This document shows, in pieces, positions 32,797-41,375 of a DNA stretch of 64,000 nt. Every line of letters starts with the position of its first letter. Position 1 is the first letter of the stretch. The translations under genes and the position numbers were made by a program. Under the pieces are notes generated by a model. It worked only from the letters and a program-made list of their open reading frames with translations. It made no database searches and was not told the DNA's origin. Source of the DNA: Ferrovibrio sp046297595 (GTDB taxonomy: Bacteria; Pseudomonadota; Alphaproteobacteria; Ferrovibrionales; Ferrovibrionaceae); assembly GCF_046297595.1 (NCBI RefSeq), contig NZ_JBKBHT010000003.1, positions 372,001-436,000 on the forward strand, read 5' to 3'.

Positions 32797-33522
32797 ATGA
32801 TGATGAAACTTTTCCTGCTGGCCGCCGGCCTGCTGATTTTTGGTCTGGCGCAGCCCGCTGCCGCCCATTCGGTGTGGATCGAACCCGACAAGGCCGGCAA
32901 GCTGGTGATCAACAACGGCGATCCGGGCGACCTGGATGTCTACGATCCGGCCCGCGTCACCAAGGCCTGGGCCTTCGATGGCGCCGGCAAGCTGGTGCCG
33001 GCCGAGGTCGAGCGCATGACGGAATCGGCCGCCGTGAAACCGGCCGGCAATGCCGCGCTGGTGGCGGCCTTCTTCGACAACAAATACTGGGCCAAGGGCC
33101 AGGACGGCAAATGGAACAACGGTCCGAAGGGCACCGTGGCCAATCCAACCATCGCGGGGTCGTCCTACAAGATGCCCAAGACCTATCTGGCGCCGGTGGC
33201 GACCTTCGCCACGCCGCTGGGCATGGATCTGGAGATCGTGCCGCAGGCCGATCCGGCCACGCTGAAGCCCGGCGACAAACTCACCGTTCTGGTGCTGCTG
33301 AAGGGCCAGCCGCTGGCCGATGCCAACCTGGTGGCCGACATCTTCCTCGGCCATGATGCCAAGGCCGAGAAGATCAAGACCGGCAAGGACGGCAAGGCCA
33401 GCGTGACCGTGCCGAAGCGCGGCTTCGCCGGCCTGGAGGTGAGCCATTTCGCCAAGGATGCCGGCAGCGAGGTGGAAGGCACCTTCTACAATGCTTCGCT
33501 GGTGTTCAAAGTGAAACAGTAA
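32797..33522 (+). CDS. DUF4198 domain periplasmic protein
   Basis: About 241 residues with a clear signal peptide (LFLLAAGLLIFGLAQPAAAHS). After cleavage the mature protein would begin with AHSVWIEP, whose early His is a typical metal-ligand position in this family. The C-terminal half is an Ig/carboxypeptidase-regulatory-like beta domain (LKPGDKLTVLVLLKGQPL, KDGKASVTVPKRGFAGLEVSHF). DUF4198 proteins often accompany nickel, cobalt or zinc uptake genes. It is 30 bp after the receptor. Three consecutive ATGs (32797, 32800, 32803) follow an AAAGGA site; the first is given. Confidence 0.82.
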   Translation: MMMKLFLLAAGLLIFGLAQPAAAHSVWIEPDKAGKLVINNGDPGDLDVYDPARVTKAWAFDGAGKLVPAEVERMTESAAVKPAGNAALVAAFFDNKYWAKGQDGKWNNGPKGTVANPTIAGSSYKMPKTYLAPVATFATPLGMDLEIVPQADPATLKPGDKLTVLVLLKGQPLADANLVADIFLGHDAKAEKIKTGKDGKASVTVPKRGFAGLEVSHFAKDAGSEVEGTFYNASLVFKVKQ

Positions 33523-33538
33523 TCGCCCCGACAATCGG

Positions 33539-33579
33539 GCAACAAAAAAGCCGGCCTTCAGGGCCGGCTTTTTTGTTGC
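33539..33579. terminator. bidirectional intrinsic terminator
   Basis: An 18-bp perfect stem (33539-33556 with 33562-33579) has a TTCAG loop. The GCCGGCC core is flanked by A6 on the left and T6 on the right, so it can terminate both the receptor/DUF4198 transcript and ctrA. Confidence 0.9.
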
Positions 33580-33593
33580 CCATCCGTCGCGAC

Positions 33594-34313
33594 TTACCGG
33601 ACGCCGGCCGCACGCTTGGCGCCGGCGGCCACCGGCTCGACCTGGTCGCGCAGCACATAGCCGCGGCCCCAGACGGTTTCGATATAGTTGTCGCCGCCGG
33701 TGGCGGACGCGATCTTCTTGCGCAGCTTACAGATGAACACGTCGATGATCTTCAGCTCGGGCTCGTCCATGCCGCCATAGAGATGGTTGAGGAACATCTC
33801 CTTGGTCAGCGTCGTGCCCTTGCGCAGGCTCAGCAGCTCCAGCATGGCGTATTCCTTGCCGGTGAGATGCAGGCGGCCGCCCTCGACCTCGACCGACTTG
33901 GCGTCGAGGTTGACGGTCAGCTTGCCGGTCTGGATCACCGACTGGGAATGGCCCTTGGCGCGGCGGACAATGGCATTGATGCGGGCGACCAGCTCGTCCT
34001 TGTTGAAGGGCTTGGTGATGTAGTCGTCGGCACCGAAACCCAGACCCTTCACCTTCTTGTCGGCCTCGCCCATGCCCGACAGGATCAGGATCGGGGTGTT
34101 GACCTTGGCCGCCCGCAGCTTTTTCAGCACGTCATAGCCGTGCATGTCGGGCAGGTTCAGGTCGAGCACGATAATGTCGTAGTCATACAGTTTGCCGAGA
34201 TCCAGGCCTTCTTCGCCGAACTCGGTCTTGTAGACGTTGAAGCCCTCGGCGCCGAGCATCAGTTCGATGCTCTTGGCCATCGCGGCGTCGTCTTCGATCA
34301 GCAGCACCCGCAT
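33594..34313 (-). CDS. ctrA: cell-cycle response regulator CtrA
   Basis: A 239-residue OmpR-type regulator. The receiver has the acidic pair IEDD, phospho-acceptor Asp51 in IVLDLNLPD, and Lys in YITKPFNKDEL. The DNA-binding domain contains LTGKEYAMLELLSLRKGTTLTKEMFLNHLYGG, in outline, and ends RGYVLRD, nearly identical to Caulobacter CtrA. CtrA controls flagellar, division and replication genes in alphaproteobacteria. The C-terminal tail is AAGAKRAAGVR rather than the Caulobacter AA degron, so ClpXP control may differ. The ATG at 34313 is chosen by homology over an upstream start. Confidence 0.95.
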   Translation of the reverse strand: MRVLLIEDDAAMAKSIELMLGAEGFNVYKTEFGEEGLDLGKLYDYDIIVLDLNLPDMHGYDVLKKLRAAKVNTPILILSGMGEADKKVKGLGFGADDYITKPFNKDELVARINAIVRRAKGHSQSVIQTGKLTVNLDAKSVEVEGGRLHLTGKEYAMLELLSLRKGTTLTKEMFLNHLYGGMDEPELKIIDVFICKLRKKIASATGGDNYIETVWGRGYVLRDQVEPVAAGAKRAAGVR

Positions 34314-34381
34314 GGCACCCCCACGCTTTTCTCGGGTCCGGCCCCACCGGCCGGGCACCAGGTTTGGCGTTTTTCCGCCCC

Positions 34382-34421
34382 GATTCGAAATAGTTTACCA
34401 TTGTTAACGATTAAAGTTAAC
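34382..34421. promoter_or_regulatory. ctrA upstream control region: GANTC and TTAA cluster
   Basis: A CcrM-type site GATTC (34382-34386) is followed by GTTAAC-N7-GTTAAC (34403-34421), containing three TTAA tetramers like CtrA half-sites. A second GANTC lies at 34521. The spacing is not the canonical TTAA-N7-TTAA, so autoregulation is only suggested. Confidence 0.45.
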
Positions 34422-34594
34422 GGATTTGTCCACAGGCCCCGGGACGAGGAAAAACGGCGCCTGACCCGGCTTGAAAATCCGGCTAAACTGGCAAAATACA
34501 AAGGGTATCGATCCAGCCGGGAATCGGAAGCTTTACCGGCGGTTAAGGCCGCAGCCGTTAATCTGCCGGCTTCGTATTCCCGTAAAGGCGCGCC

Positions 34595-35935
34595 ATGCAC
34601 AGCCTGCTGATGGACCTCGAGCGTATCAAGGATGTGAGTTTCACCGGCCGGGTCACCTCGATCCAGGGCCTGCTGGTGGAAGTAGCCGGCGTGGAGCGGC
34701 ATCTGTCCATCGGCTCGCGGGTGCATGTGCAGGCACGCGACCATCGCGACGTGGAATGCGAAGTGGTCGGTTTCCGCCAGAACCGCGCCCTGCTGATGCC
34801 CTATGGCTCGCTGGACGGCGTCGGCCTGGGCTGCCGCGCCGTGGTGGGCGAGGACCAGCCGGTGGTCTATCCCGATATCAGCTGGGCCGGTCGCGTGATC
34901 GACGGCCTCGGCCGTCCGCTGGATGGCGGCCCGCCGCTGGTCAACGGCACGCGGCCCTATCCCCTGCGCGCCAATCCGCCGCCGGCCAATTCCCGCAAAA
35001 GGGTCGGCGCGAAAATCGACCTCGGCGTGCGTGCGATCAACACCTTCATCTCCTGCTGCCGCGGCCAGCGCATGGGCATCTTCGCCGGCTCCGGCGTGGG
35101 TAAATCCGTGCTGCTGTCGATGATGGCGCGCTATACCGAGGCCGATGTGAACGTCGTGGGCCTGATCGGCGAGCGCGGCCGCGAGGTGCAGGAATTCATC
35201 GAGGACGATCTGGGCAAGTCGGGCCTGGCCCGCACCGTGATCGTGGTGGCGACCTCGGACGAACCGGCGCTGGTGCGTCGCCAGGCCGCCTACATGACGC
35301 TGGCGGTGGCGGAATATTTCCGCGACCAGGGCAAGCAGGTGCTCTGCCTGATGGACTCGGTCACCCGCTTCGCCATGGCCCAGCGCGAGATCGGCCTGTC
35401 GGGCGGCGAGCCGCCCACCACCAAGGGCTATCCGCCCACCACCTTCGCCGAACTGCCCCGCCTGCTGGAACGGGCCGGGCCGGGCACCGAGGAAGGCAGT
35501 ATCACCGGGCTGTTCACGGTGCTGGTGGATGGCGACGACCATAACGAGCCGATCGCCGATGCCACGCGCGGCATTCTCGACGGCCATATCGTGATGGAAC
35601 GCGCCATCGCCGAACGCGGCCGTTACCCCGCGATCAACATCCTGCGCTCGATCTCGCGCACCATGCCGGGCTGCAACACCGAGGACGAGAACATCCTGGT
35701 GAACCGCGCGCGGCAGCTGATGGCGACCTATGACGACATGGCCGAACTGATCCGGCTGGGCGCCTATCGCATGGGCTCCGATCCCAAGGTGGACGAGGCG
35801 ATCCGCTACCAGCCGCTGCTGGAGGCTTTCCTCAAGCAGCAGAAGGCCGAACGCGCCGACCTGGCCTCGGGTTATGCCCGTCTGGCCGAAATCTTCCTCG
35901 GCGAGGAAGGCGGCGGCCAGCAGGCCGCCCAGTAG
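34595..35935 (+). CDS. fliI: flagellar export ATPase FliI
   Basis: A 446-residue ATPase related to the F1 beta subunit. Walker A is GIFAGSGVGKSVLL near residue 165, Walker B is VLCLMDSVTRFA, and GEPPTTKGYPPTTFAELPRLLERAG, given in outline, is the conserved loop. It powers or primes export of flagellar subunits through the type III apparatus at the inner membrane. FliJ follows 17 bp later. It is divergent from ctrA across a 281-bp control region. Other genes of the same machine (flhA, fliH) are 6-10 kb to the right on the other strand. Confidence 0.95.
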   Translation: MHSLLMDLERIKDVSFTGRVTSIQGLLVEVAGVERHLSIGSRVHVQARDHRDVECEVVGFRQNRALLMPYGSLDGVGLGCRAVVGEDQPVVYPDISWAGRVIDGLGRPLDGGPPLVNGTRPYPLRANPPPANSRKRVGAKIDLGVRAINTFISCCRGQRMGIFAGSGVGKSVLLSMMARYTEADVNVVGLIGERGREVQEFIEDDLGKSGLARTVIVVATSDEPALVRRQAAYMTLAVAEYFRDQGKQVLCLMDSVTRFAMAQREIGLSGGEPPTTKGYPPTTFAELPRLLERAGPGTEEGSITGLFTVLVDGDDHNEPIADATRGILDGHIVMERAIAERGRYPAINILRSISRTMPGCNTEDENILVNRARQLMATYDDMAELIRLGAYRMGSDPKVDEAIRYQPLLEAFLKQQKAERADLASGYARLAEIFLGEEGGGQQAAQ

Positions 35936-35952
35936 AAAGCGGAATCTGACCC

Positions 35953-36390
35953 ATGCGCGGCGTGGACGGACTGATCCGGCTGTGGAAATGGCGGCTCGAC
36001 GAGCGGCGACGCACCGTGGTCGACCTGGAAATCGTGCGCGCCGGATTCGAGCGCCAGATGGACAAGCTGGACCAGGAGCTGGAGCATGAGCGCCATGTCG
36101 CCACGCTGCATTACGATTCCAGCTTCGGCTTCGCCAATTACCGCAAGATGAACCGCGAGCGTCGCGCCAATGTGGAAGTCTCGCGCGACGAAGTGATCGA
36201 CCGCATCGCCGCCGCCCAGGAAGAGGTGAATGCCGCCTTCCGCGAGCTGAAAAAATACGAACTGGTGCTCGAGAACTGGGAACGGCGCGAACGCCAGAAA
36301 CAGGAGCGCCGCGAGCAGGCCGAGATGGACGAAGCCGGCCTGCAGGGCTTCCGCCGCCGCCAGGAAAGACCGGGCGACCTGCCGGGCTAG
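35953..36390 (+). CDS. fliJ: flagellar export protein FliJ
   Basis: A 145-residue, highly charged coiled-coil protein: LIRLWKWRLDERRRTVVDLE at the start, then long Arg/Glu-rich helices (VIDRIAAAQEEVNAAFRELKKYELVLENWERRE, in outline). It is the usual gene after fliI. FliJ sits in the centre of the FliI ring and contacts FlhA. Sequence identity in this family is low, so position and coiled-coil character carry the call. Its last codons overlap the convergent EamA gene by 4 bp. Confidence 0.88.
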   Translation: MRGVDGLIRLWKWRLDERRRTVVDLEIVRAGFERQMDKLDQELEHERHVATLHYDSSFGFANYRKMNRERRANVEVSRDEVIDRIAAAQEEVNAAFRELKKYELVLENWERRERQKQERREQAEMDEAGLQGFRRRQERPGDLPG

Positions 36391-37286
36391 GCCGCCCTGC
36401 CCTTCAGCCAGCGCAGCAGCCGCCCGTCGATGGCGAGCAGGCCCAGCGCGATGATGCCGAAACCCAGCAGATGGCGCGGCAGCAGGGTTTCACCCAGCAC
36501 CAGCACGCCGAGCAGGATGGCACTGACCGGCACCAGTAGGGTCACGAGATTGACGTTGCTGCCGGCCGCCGCCATGACGCGGAAGAAGATCACATAGGCC
36601 AAAGCGGTGGACAGCACCGCCAGCGCCAGCAACGCGACAAGCACCGGCCAGCCCGGCAGGGCGAGAGCCCAGGGTTTGTCGACCAGCGCGGCGAGCGGCA
36701 GCAGCATGATGGTGGACGCGATGAGCTGCCCGCCCGCGGTGACCGGCGGCGGCACCGCCATGCGGCGGAAGCGGCGACCGAACACGCCGGCGCAGGCATA
36801 GGATAAGGTCGCGAGCAGGCAGGCAGCCTGGGCCGCGATATTCTGTCCCAGACCCCCGAGCAGGTCGGCCCCCAGCATCACCGCAACGCCGGCTACGCCA
36901 AGAAGGACGCCGAGCATGCGGTTGGCCGTGAGCTTTTCGTCGCTGGTGAAGACATGCGCGACGATGGCCGTCGAGATCGGCGTGGTGGCGTTGAGGATCG
37001 AGGCGAGGCCGCTGGGGATCTGGCTCTGGCCCCAGACGATCAGCGTGAAGGGAATCACATTGTTGAGCAGGCCCATGCCGAAGAAGGCCAGCCAGATCGT
37101 CCGTTCGCGCGGCAGCTGCTGTCCCATCAGATGCAACGCCGGCAGGAGCACCAGGGCGGCCAGTGCGACCCGCGATGCCACGATGGTCAGCGGCGGCAAT
37201 TCGCGCACGGCGATGCCGATGAAAAAGAACGAGCCGCCCCAGAGCAGCGACAATACGCCAAGCAGCAGCCAAACGCGTCCGGTCAT
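36387..37286 (-). CDS. EamA/DMT family transporter
   Basis: A 299-residue protein with about ten membrane segments forming two EamA repeats. Markers are WGGSFFFIGIAVRELPPLTIVASRVALAAL in the first repeat and FGRRFRRMAVPPPVTAGGQLIASTIMLLPLA in the second, both in outline, ending with LGFGIIALGLLAIDGR. Members export amino acids or other metabolites from the cytoplasm. It is placed between fliJ and the flagellar array but has no obvious flagellar role. Confidence 0.9.
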   Translation of the reverse strand: MTGRVWLLLGVLSLLWGGSFFFIGIAVRELPPLTIVASRVALAALVLLPALHLMGQQLPRERTIWLAFFGMGLLNNVIPFTLIVWGQSQIPSGLASILNATTPISTAIVAHVFTSDEKLTANRMLGVLLGVAGVAVMLGADLLGGLGQNIAAQAACLLATLSYACAGVFGRRFRRMAVPPPVTAGGQLIASTIMLLPLAALVDKPWALALPGWPVLVALLALAVLSTALAYVIFFRVMAAAGSNVNLVTLLVPVSAILLGVLVLGETLLPRHLLGFGIIALGLLAIDGRLLRWLKGRAA

Positions 37287-37383
37287 ATCGAAACGCCATC
37301 CAGATTGAGAGTTCTCCCGGCCATGCGGGCATGTAGCGCGGCGGGACGGCGAAAGCCATCCGTTTCTTGCGACGCGGTTACCG

Positions 37384-39420
37384 TCAGGCTTTCAGTTCGG
37401 TGCTGGGGCCCCTGGCTTCCAGTTCCGGGCTGGGCCAGGGCAGCGGCGCTTCGCGGTCGTGGAAATGCAGCGATCCCGCCATGCCGGTGATCGCCAGGGC
37501 CTCTTCGAAGATCGCGCTCACATCCATGCGGAAGGCAGGGCCGAAAGCGGTTTCGCTGCGCAGGACCAGATCGAGCTGTTTCACGCCGACCAGGCCGTCG
37601 AACTGGATCGGCCCCGTGCTTTCCAGATTGAAGTCGATGATGAAACGGGTCTGCTGCTGTTGCTGCCGGCGGTCGCGGCGACGGCGCATGAAGATCTGGA
37701 TCGGCTCGACCTTGCCGCCGATCAGCATCGGCATCACCAGGGCCTGCCAGTCGTTGTCGCCGCTACGCTGGTTCAGCCGGCCCAGTTCGCGGAAATCGTC
37801 ATCCAGGCGGCGCAGCAGGTCCTGCCGGCCCTGTTGCTCCAGCTTGCGCACGGCCTCCGAGCCGAGCCAGGCCTGGGCATTGCCGGCGGCAGCGGCGGCC
37901 ATGAACTGCAACGCCGTGGCGGCGAGCCGCGCGTTGGGCTGTGGCAGCAATTCCGCCTGCAGCCTTTGCGCCAGCGCGGGATCGGCGGCGCGGATCGCAT
38001 CCAGGGTCTGCTGCAGCACCGGCCACTCGCCCTGCAGGCGCGTCAGCACCGTGGCCAGCGGCGCCGGGCCAAGCGCGGTGGGTGTCGGCGGCGGCGGTCG
38101 CGTGATGGCGGCCAGTTCCAGTGCGAGCTGCGTGCCCGGCGGCAGAGGCTGCGGCAGGCTGAGCGCCAGCACGCCCTGCGGCGTGCTGACCAGCACCTGG
38201 CCGGTCTGCGACTGGCCGGTGACGATGCCGGTGAGCGTCTGCCCCACCAGGCTTGCAGGTATGGCCTGTGCCATAGACAAGGGCGACGCGGGACCCTGCG
38301 GAACGGGAAACTGTGCACCCGCCGGCATCGGTGACGGCGGCTGCATCGGCACTTGCGGTTGCAGCGGATTCTGAGCCGGTGTCTGAATCGTTGCCTGAAT
38401 CGCAGCCTGGAGCGTTGTCTGGATCGGTGCCTGTGATGTCTGCACCGCCATCTGCGCCACCATCGCCGAAGGCAGACTGGCAGGAACCGGCGCCGGTTGG
38501 CCTGCCTGAGCTGGCAATGGCACCGCGGCGGGTTGCGGAGACGAACTGGGTTGCGGGACAGGCGGCTGAATGGTCGGTGTCGCAGCAGGCTGAGGCGATT
38601 GAGTCGGTTGCGCCTGGGCCGGCAATGCTGGCGCGGCGGTCGGCGACGCAGACGGCAAAGTCGCGGTCTGCACGATCACCTGCACCTGGCTGCCCGGCGG
38701 CAAGCCTGCCTGCGCGGCGGCATTGGCCGGCAGGGGCAGCGGCTGCACGGTGGCCGTGAGCGTCTGGCCCGCCTGCGGCAAGACGGGCGCGGCGGCGGTC
38801 GCCGGTTGCGGCGGGGCTGCGGCAAGCGCGAGCTGGGCGGCAGTGGGCGGCTGCACCTGCACGGGCAGGGGCAGCGCGAGCGGCTTGCCGTTGACGGCGG
38901 TGAGCGTGGCCTGCTGCGGATTCTCGGGGTCGATCTGCAGCTTCAGCGCGGCATTCAGTATGGCGACATTGGCCTGCTGCAGCATGCTGGCCAGATTGGG
39001 CAGGCTGAGCGTGCTGCCGGCAGCGGTGCGCACCAGCAGGGCCTGGCCATCGCGCGCGATCACCGTGGCATCAACCTGGCCACCGCGCGCCAGCTCCCGC
39101 AGCGAAGCGGAGATTTCCGCCGCCGTGTCTTTCAGAACGGTGGATGGCGATGGCGACGATCCCTGCGTAGGCGTTTGTGCGGGTGGTTGGGCAGGCGTCT
39201 GCGTCGGCGTTTGCGCCGGGGCCTGCGCCGGGTTTTGGGGCTGGGTCTGCGCAGGCGCTGAACCGCCCGGCTGGGTCACGGCCGCCGCGGTCTGCACCGC
39301 TGCGCCTTCCGCTGCCGACGGTGCGGCGGCAGGCGTGGCCGGAGCGGGCGACGTCGATCCGCCGCTATTGCCGGCCGGCGGCGTCGGCGGTTTTGGGAGC
39401 AGCGGACCGAGTTCGCTCAC
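37384..39420 (-). CDS. FliK-like Pro/Gln/Ala-rich protein
   Basis: A 678-residue protein. Residues 1-~400 are low-complexity, rich in Pro, Gln, Ala and Thr, with repeated P-A-Q-T-type runs. The C-terminal ~200 residues are ordered: WPVLQQTLDAIRAADPALAQRLQAE, WQALVMPMLIGGKVEPIQIFMRRRRD and RFIIDFNLESTGPIQFDGLV. This layout, disordered front and compact back, resembles hook-length control proteins, but a second gene (50033-51952) is the clearer FliK. It is the last gene of the leftward flagellar array, 29 bp after flhG. It may measure another structure or be a flagellar accessory. Confidence 0.6.
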   Translation of the reverse strand: MSELGPLLPKPPTPPAGNSGGSTSPAPATPAAAPSAAEGAAVQTAAAVTQPGGSAPAQTQPQNPAQAPAQTPTQTPAQPPAQTPTQGSSPSPSTVLKDTAAEISASLRELARGGQVDATVIARDGQALLVRTAAGSTLSLPNLASMLQQANVAILNAALKLQIDPENPQQATLTAVNGKPLALPLPVQVQPPTAAQLALAAAPPQPATAAAPVLPQAGQTLTATVQPLPLPANAAAQAGLPPGSQVQVIVQTATLPSASPTAAPALPAQAQPTQSPQPAATPTIQPPVPQPSSSPQPAAVPLPAQAGQPAPVPASLPSAMVAQMAVQTSQAPIQTTLQAAIQATIQTPAQNPLQPQVPMQPPSPMPAGAQFPVPQGPASPLSMAQAIPASLVGQTLTGIVTGQSQTGQVLVSTPQGVLALSLPQPLPPGTQLALELAAITRPPPPTPTALGPAPLATVLTRLQGEWPVLQQTLDAIRAADPALAQRLQAELLPQPNARLAATALQFMAAAAAGNAQAWLGSEAVRKLEQQGRQDLLRRLDDDFRELGRLNQRSGDNDWQALVMPMLIGGKVEPIQIFMRRRRDRRQQQQQTRFIIDFNLESTGPIQFDGLVGVKQLDLVLRSETAFGPAFRMDVSAIFEEALAITGMAGSLHFHDREAPLPWPSPELEARGPSTELKA

Positions 39421-39448
39421 GCGCCTGCTCCGTCCGCGATGAAATGCT

Positions 39449-40285
39449 TCAGAGCGGCGCCGGCTGCGGCGCGCCCATCAGGCCGTGCATCAGCGCCTCG
39501 ATATCCTCGGCGGCCTCGCACATCGGATGGCGGGTGAGCAGCGGCACCTGGTTGCGGATCGCATCGCGCACCTTGTCGTCGCGCCGGATGACGCCGGCCA
39601 GCGGCGGCGAGTATTTCAGGAAATTCTCAGCGGCCTTGTTCAGCTTGGCATAGGTGCGTTCGCCCTCGCGCGTGGTCGGCGCGATATTGATCACCACGCG
39701 CACATCGGCATTGCGGTCGGCCATGCGGGTGAGCTTGATGAAGGCATAGGCATCGGTGAGCGCGGTGGGCTCGTCGTTGGTCACCACCAGCGTGATGCCG
39801 GCAATCGCCGAGAGGGTGCGCACCACGGCGTCGACGCCGGCGCCCAGATCGATCACCACCCGGTCGTAACTCTTGGCCAGCTGCGCCAGTTCGTCGCGCA
39901 GGCCGCTCAGCGCCGCCTGGTCCAGCGTGGCCAGCGAAGCCGAGCCTGACTTGCCGGCGATGATGTCGAAACCCGCCTCCGACGACATCACCGCGTCGGC
40001 CAGACTGAACCGTCCGGCGATCACGCTGCCCAGATCGCGGTCGGGCATCAGGCCGAGCTGGATGTCCACATTCGCCAGGCCGATATCGCCGTCGAACAGC
40101 AGCACGCGCTGGCCCTGGCGGGCGAAGCTGTGCGCCAGCGTGACGGAAAGCCAGGTCTTGCCCACGCCGCCCTTGCCCGAGGCGACCGCCACGATGTTGG
40201 GCTGGCGCAGGGCGGCGGCCGGATGGCGGGCCGGACGGGCGGCGGAGGGAGGCGGTGTCGTCGGCGTCATGGTCGTCACGGTCAT
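39449..40285 (-). CDS. flhG: MinD-like ATPase FlhG/FleN
   Basis: A 278-residue ParA/MinD-family ATPase with deviant Walker A SGKGGVGKTWLSV near residue 35, switch I DGDIGLANVDIQLGL and Walker B DRVVIDLGAGVD. FlhG works with FlhF to set the number of flagella, often polar. A poly-Pro/Thr leader precedes the domain. The start overlaps the flhF stop as ATGA, consistent with coupling. Confidence 0.93.
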   Translation of the reverse strand: MTVTTMTPTTPPPSAARPARHPAAALRQPNIVAVASGKGGVGKTWLSVTLAHSFARQGQRVLLFDGDIGLANVDIQLGLMPDRDLGSVIAGRFSLADAVMSSEAGFDIIAGKSGSASLATLDQAALSGLRDELAQLAKSYDRVVIDLGAGVDAVVRTLSAIAGITLVVTNDEPTALTDAYAFIKLTRMADRNADVRVVINIAPTTREGERTYAKLNKAAENFLKYSPPLAGVIRRDDKVRDAIRNQVPLLTRHPMCEAAEDIEALMHGLMGAPQPAPL

Positions 40286-41346
40286 TCGGCAGCCTTGAAG
40301 ACGGCGGGTTTCGGGGCGGAAGCGGCAGCAGCGCCGGCCTCGGCGGCCAGCGCATCGGGATCGGCCAGCAGGCGATGCGCCAGGCCGAGCGGATCGAGGC
40401 GCAGGAAACCCTGGCCGACAAAGGGCGAGGCGCCGGCATCGGCAAAGGCCAGGCCGCCCAGGTCGGCAGCCGTGACCAGCGCGCCGAGGCGGCGGGCGGT
40501 GTCGAGGCGGGTGGCGATATAACGCCGCGCGCCCAGCGCCACCGCCTGGCCGGCCAGTTCACCGGTTTCCATCGCGTCGGTGCCGGCAGCGAACACGGCG
40601 ACCGGCTCGGCGCCGCTGGCATCGATCAGCGCCTTCAGCGTCTTGCGTTCGCTGGCATCGAACAGGTTCACGCCGGCGGTATCGATCACCAGCTTGGCAT
40701 CGGCGGGCGTATCGTCAGCCACGCGTCCAAGTTCGCGGGCATCGGCGACCTCGGCGAAGGGCGTGGCCATGACACGGCAGAGCGCAGCCAGTTGCTCGCC
40801 GGCGGCGGCGCGGCTGGCATCGCAGGACACCACATGCACGGGGCGGCGATCCATCACGCAGCGCGCAGCGATTTTCGCACTGGCGATCGTCTTGCCGCTG
40901 CCCGGCGGGCCGATCAGGATCAGCGGGCGGTTGTCGCTGCTCAGGCCGGGAAAACGATAGACCTCGTCCAGCGCCTCGGCCAGCGCACCGAGCGGATCGT
41001 CGAGGCCAACGCGCAGGGCCGCCTCGGTCAGGCGTTCGGCCACGCGCTGCGGCACGCCATGCCAGGCCAGCGCACCGGCGATCAGCTCGCCCACCTGCTC
41101 TGAACCGCCGGCGAAATCCTCGTCGGGCACGAACAGCCGGCCGTTGCCCTGGCCGTAGCGCAGGGCCTGGGCCTCGGGCGTGGCGAAGTCGTCCTCGTTG
41201 TGCTGTTCGACGGCCGCCGTGATCTCGACCCCGCCACCGTTCCGGTGGCTGTAGGTGGAGACGATGATGGCATCCTCGCCCAGGCTGCGGCGCACGAGGT
41301 CCATCGCCTCGGTCATCGTCGCTGCCTGGAAGGTCTTCAGCCGCAT
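40282..41346 (-). CDS. flhF: flagellar SRP-type GTPase FlhF
   Basis: A 354-residue protein: N-terminal B domain (MRLKTFQAATMTEAMDLVRRSLGEDAIIVST, in outline), helical N domain, then the SRP-like G domain with GPPGSGKTIASAKIAA, DTAGVN and TRLDTARRLGAL. FlhF marks the assembly site of polar flagella and recruits FliF. It follows flhA by 29 bp. The G1 loop has G-S-G-K-T and is expected to be functional. Confidence 0.93.
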   Translation of the reverse strand: MRLKTFQAATMTEAMDLVRRSLGEDAIIVSTYSHRNGGGVEITAAVEQHNEDDFATPEAQALRYGQGNGRLFVPDEDFAGGSEQVGELIAGALAWHGVPQRVAERLTEAALRVGLDDPLGALAEALDEVYRFPGLSSDNRPLILIGPPGSGKTIASAKIAARCVMDRRPVHVVSCDASRAAAGEQLAALCRVMATPFAEVADARELGRVADDTPADAKLVIDTAGVNLFDASERKTLKALIDASGAEPVAVFAAGTDAMETGELAGQAVALGARRYIATRLDTARRLGALVTAADLGGLAFADAGASPFVGQGFLRLDPLGLAHRLLADPDALAAEAGAAAASAPKPAVFKAAE

Positions 41347-41375
41347 CGTTCAGCGTCCTTAAATCTGAGCCACGG

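Noticed and set aside
37800..39400. Repetitive Gln/Pro-coding sequence resembling a minisatellite
   Set aside because: The repetition is at the amino-acid level with variable codons and irregular spacing; no fixed DNA unit was found.
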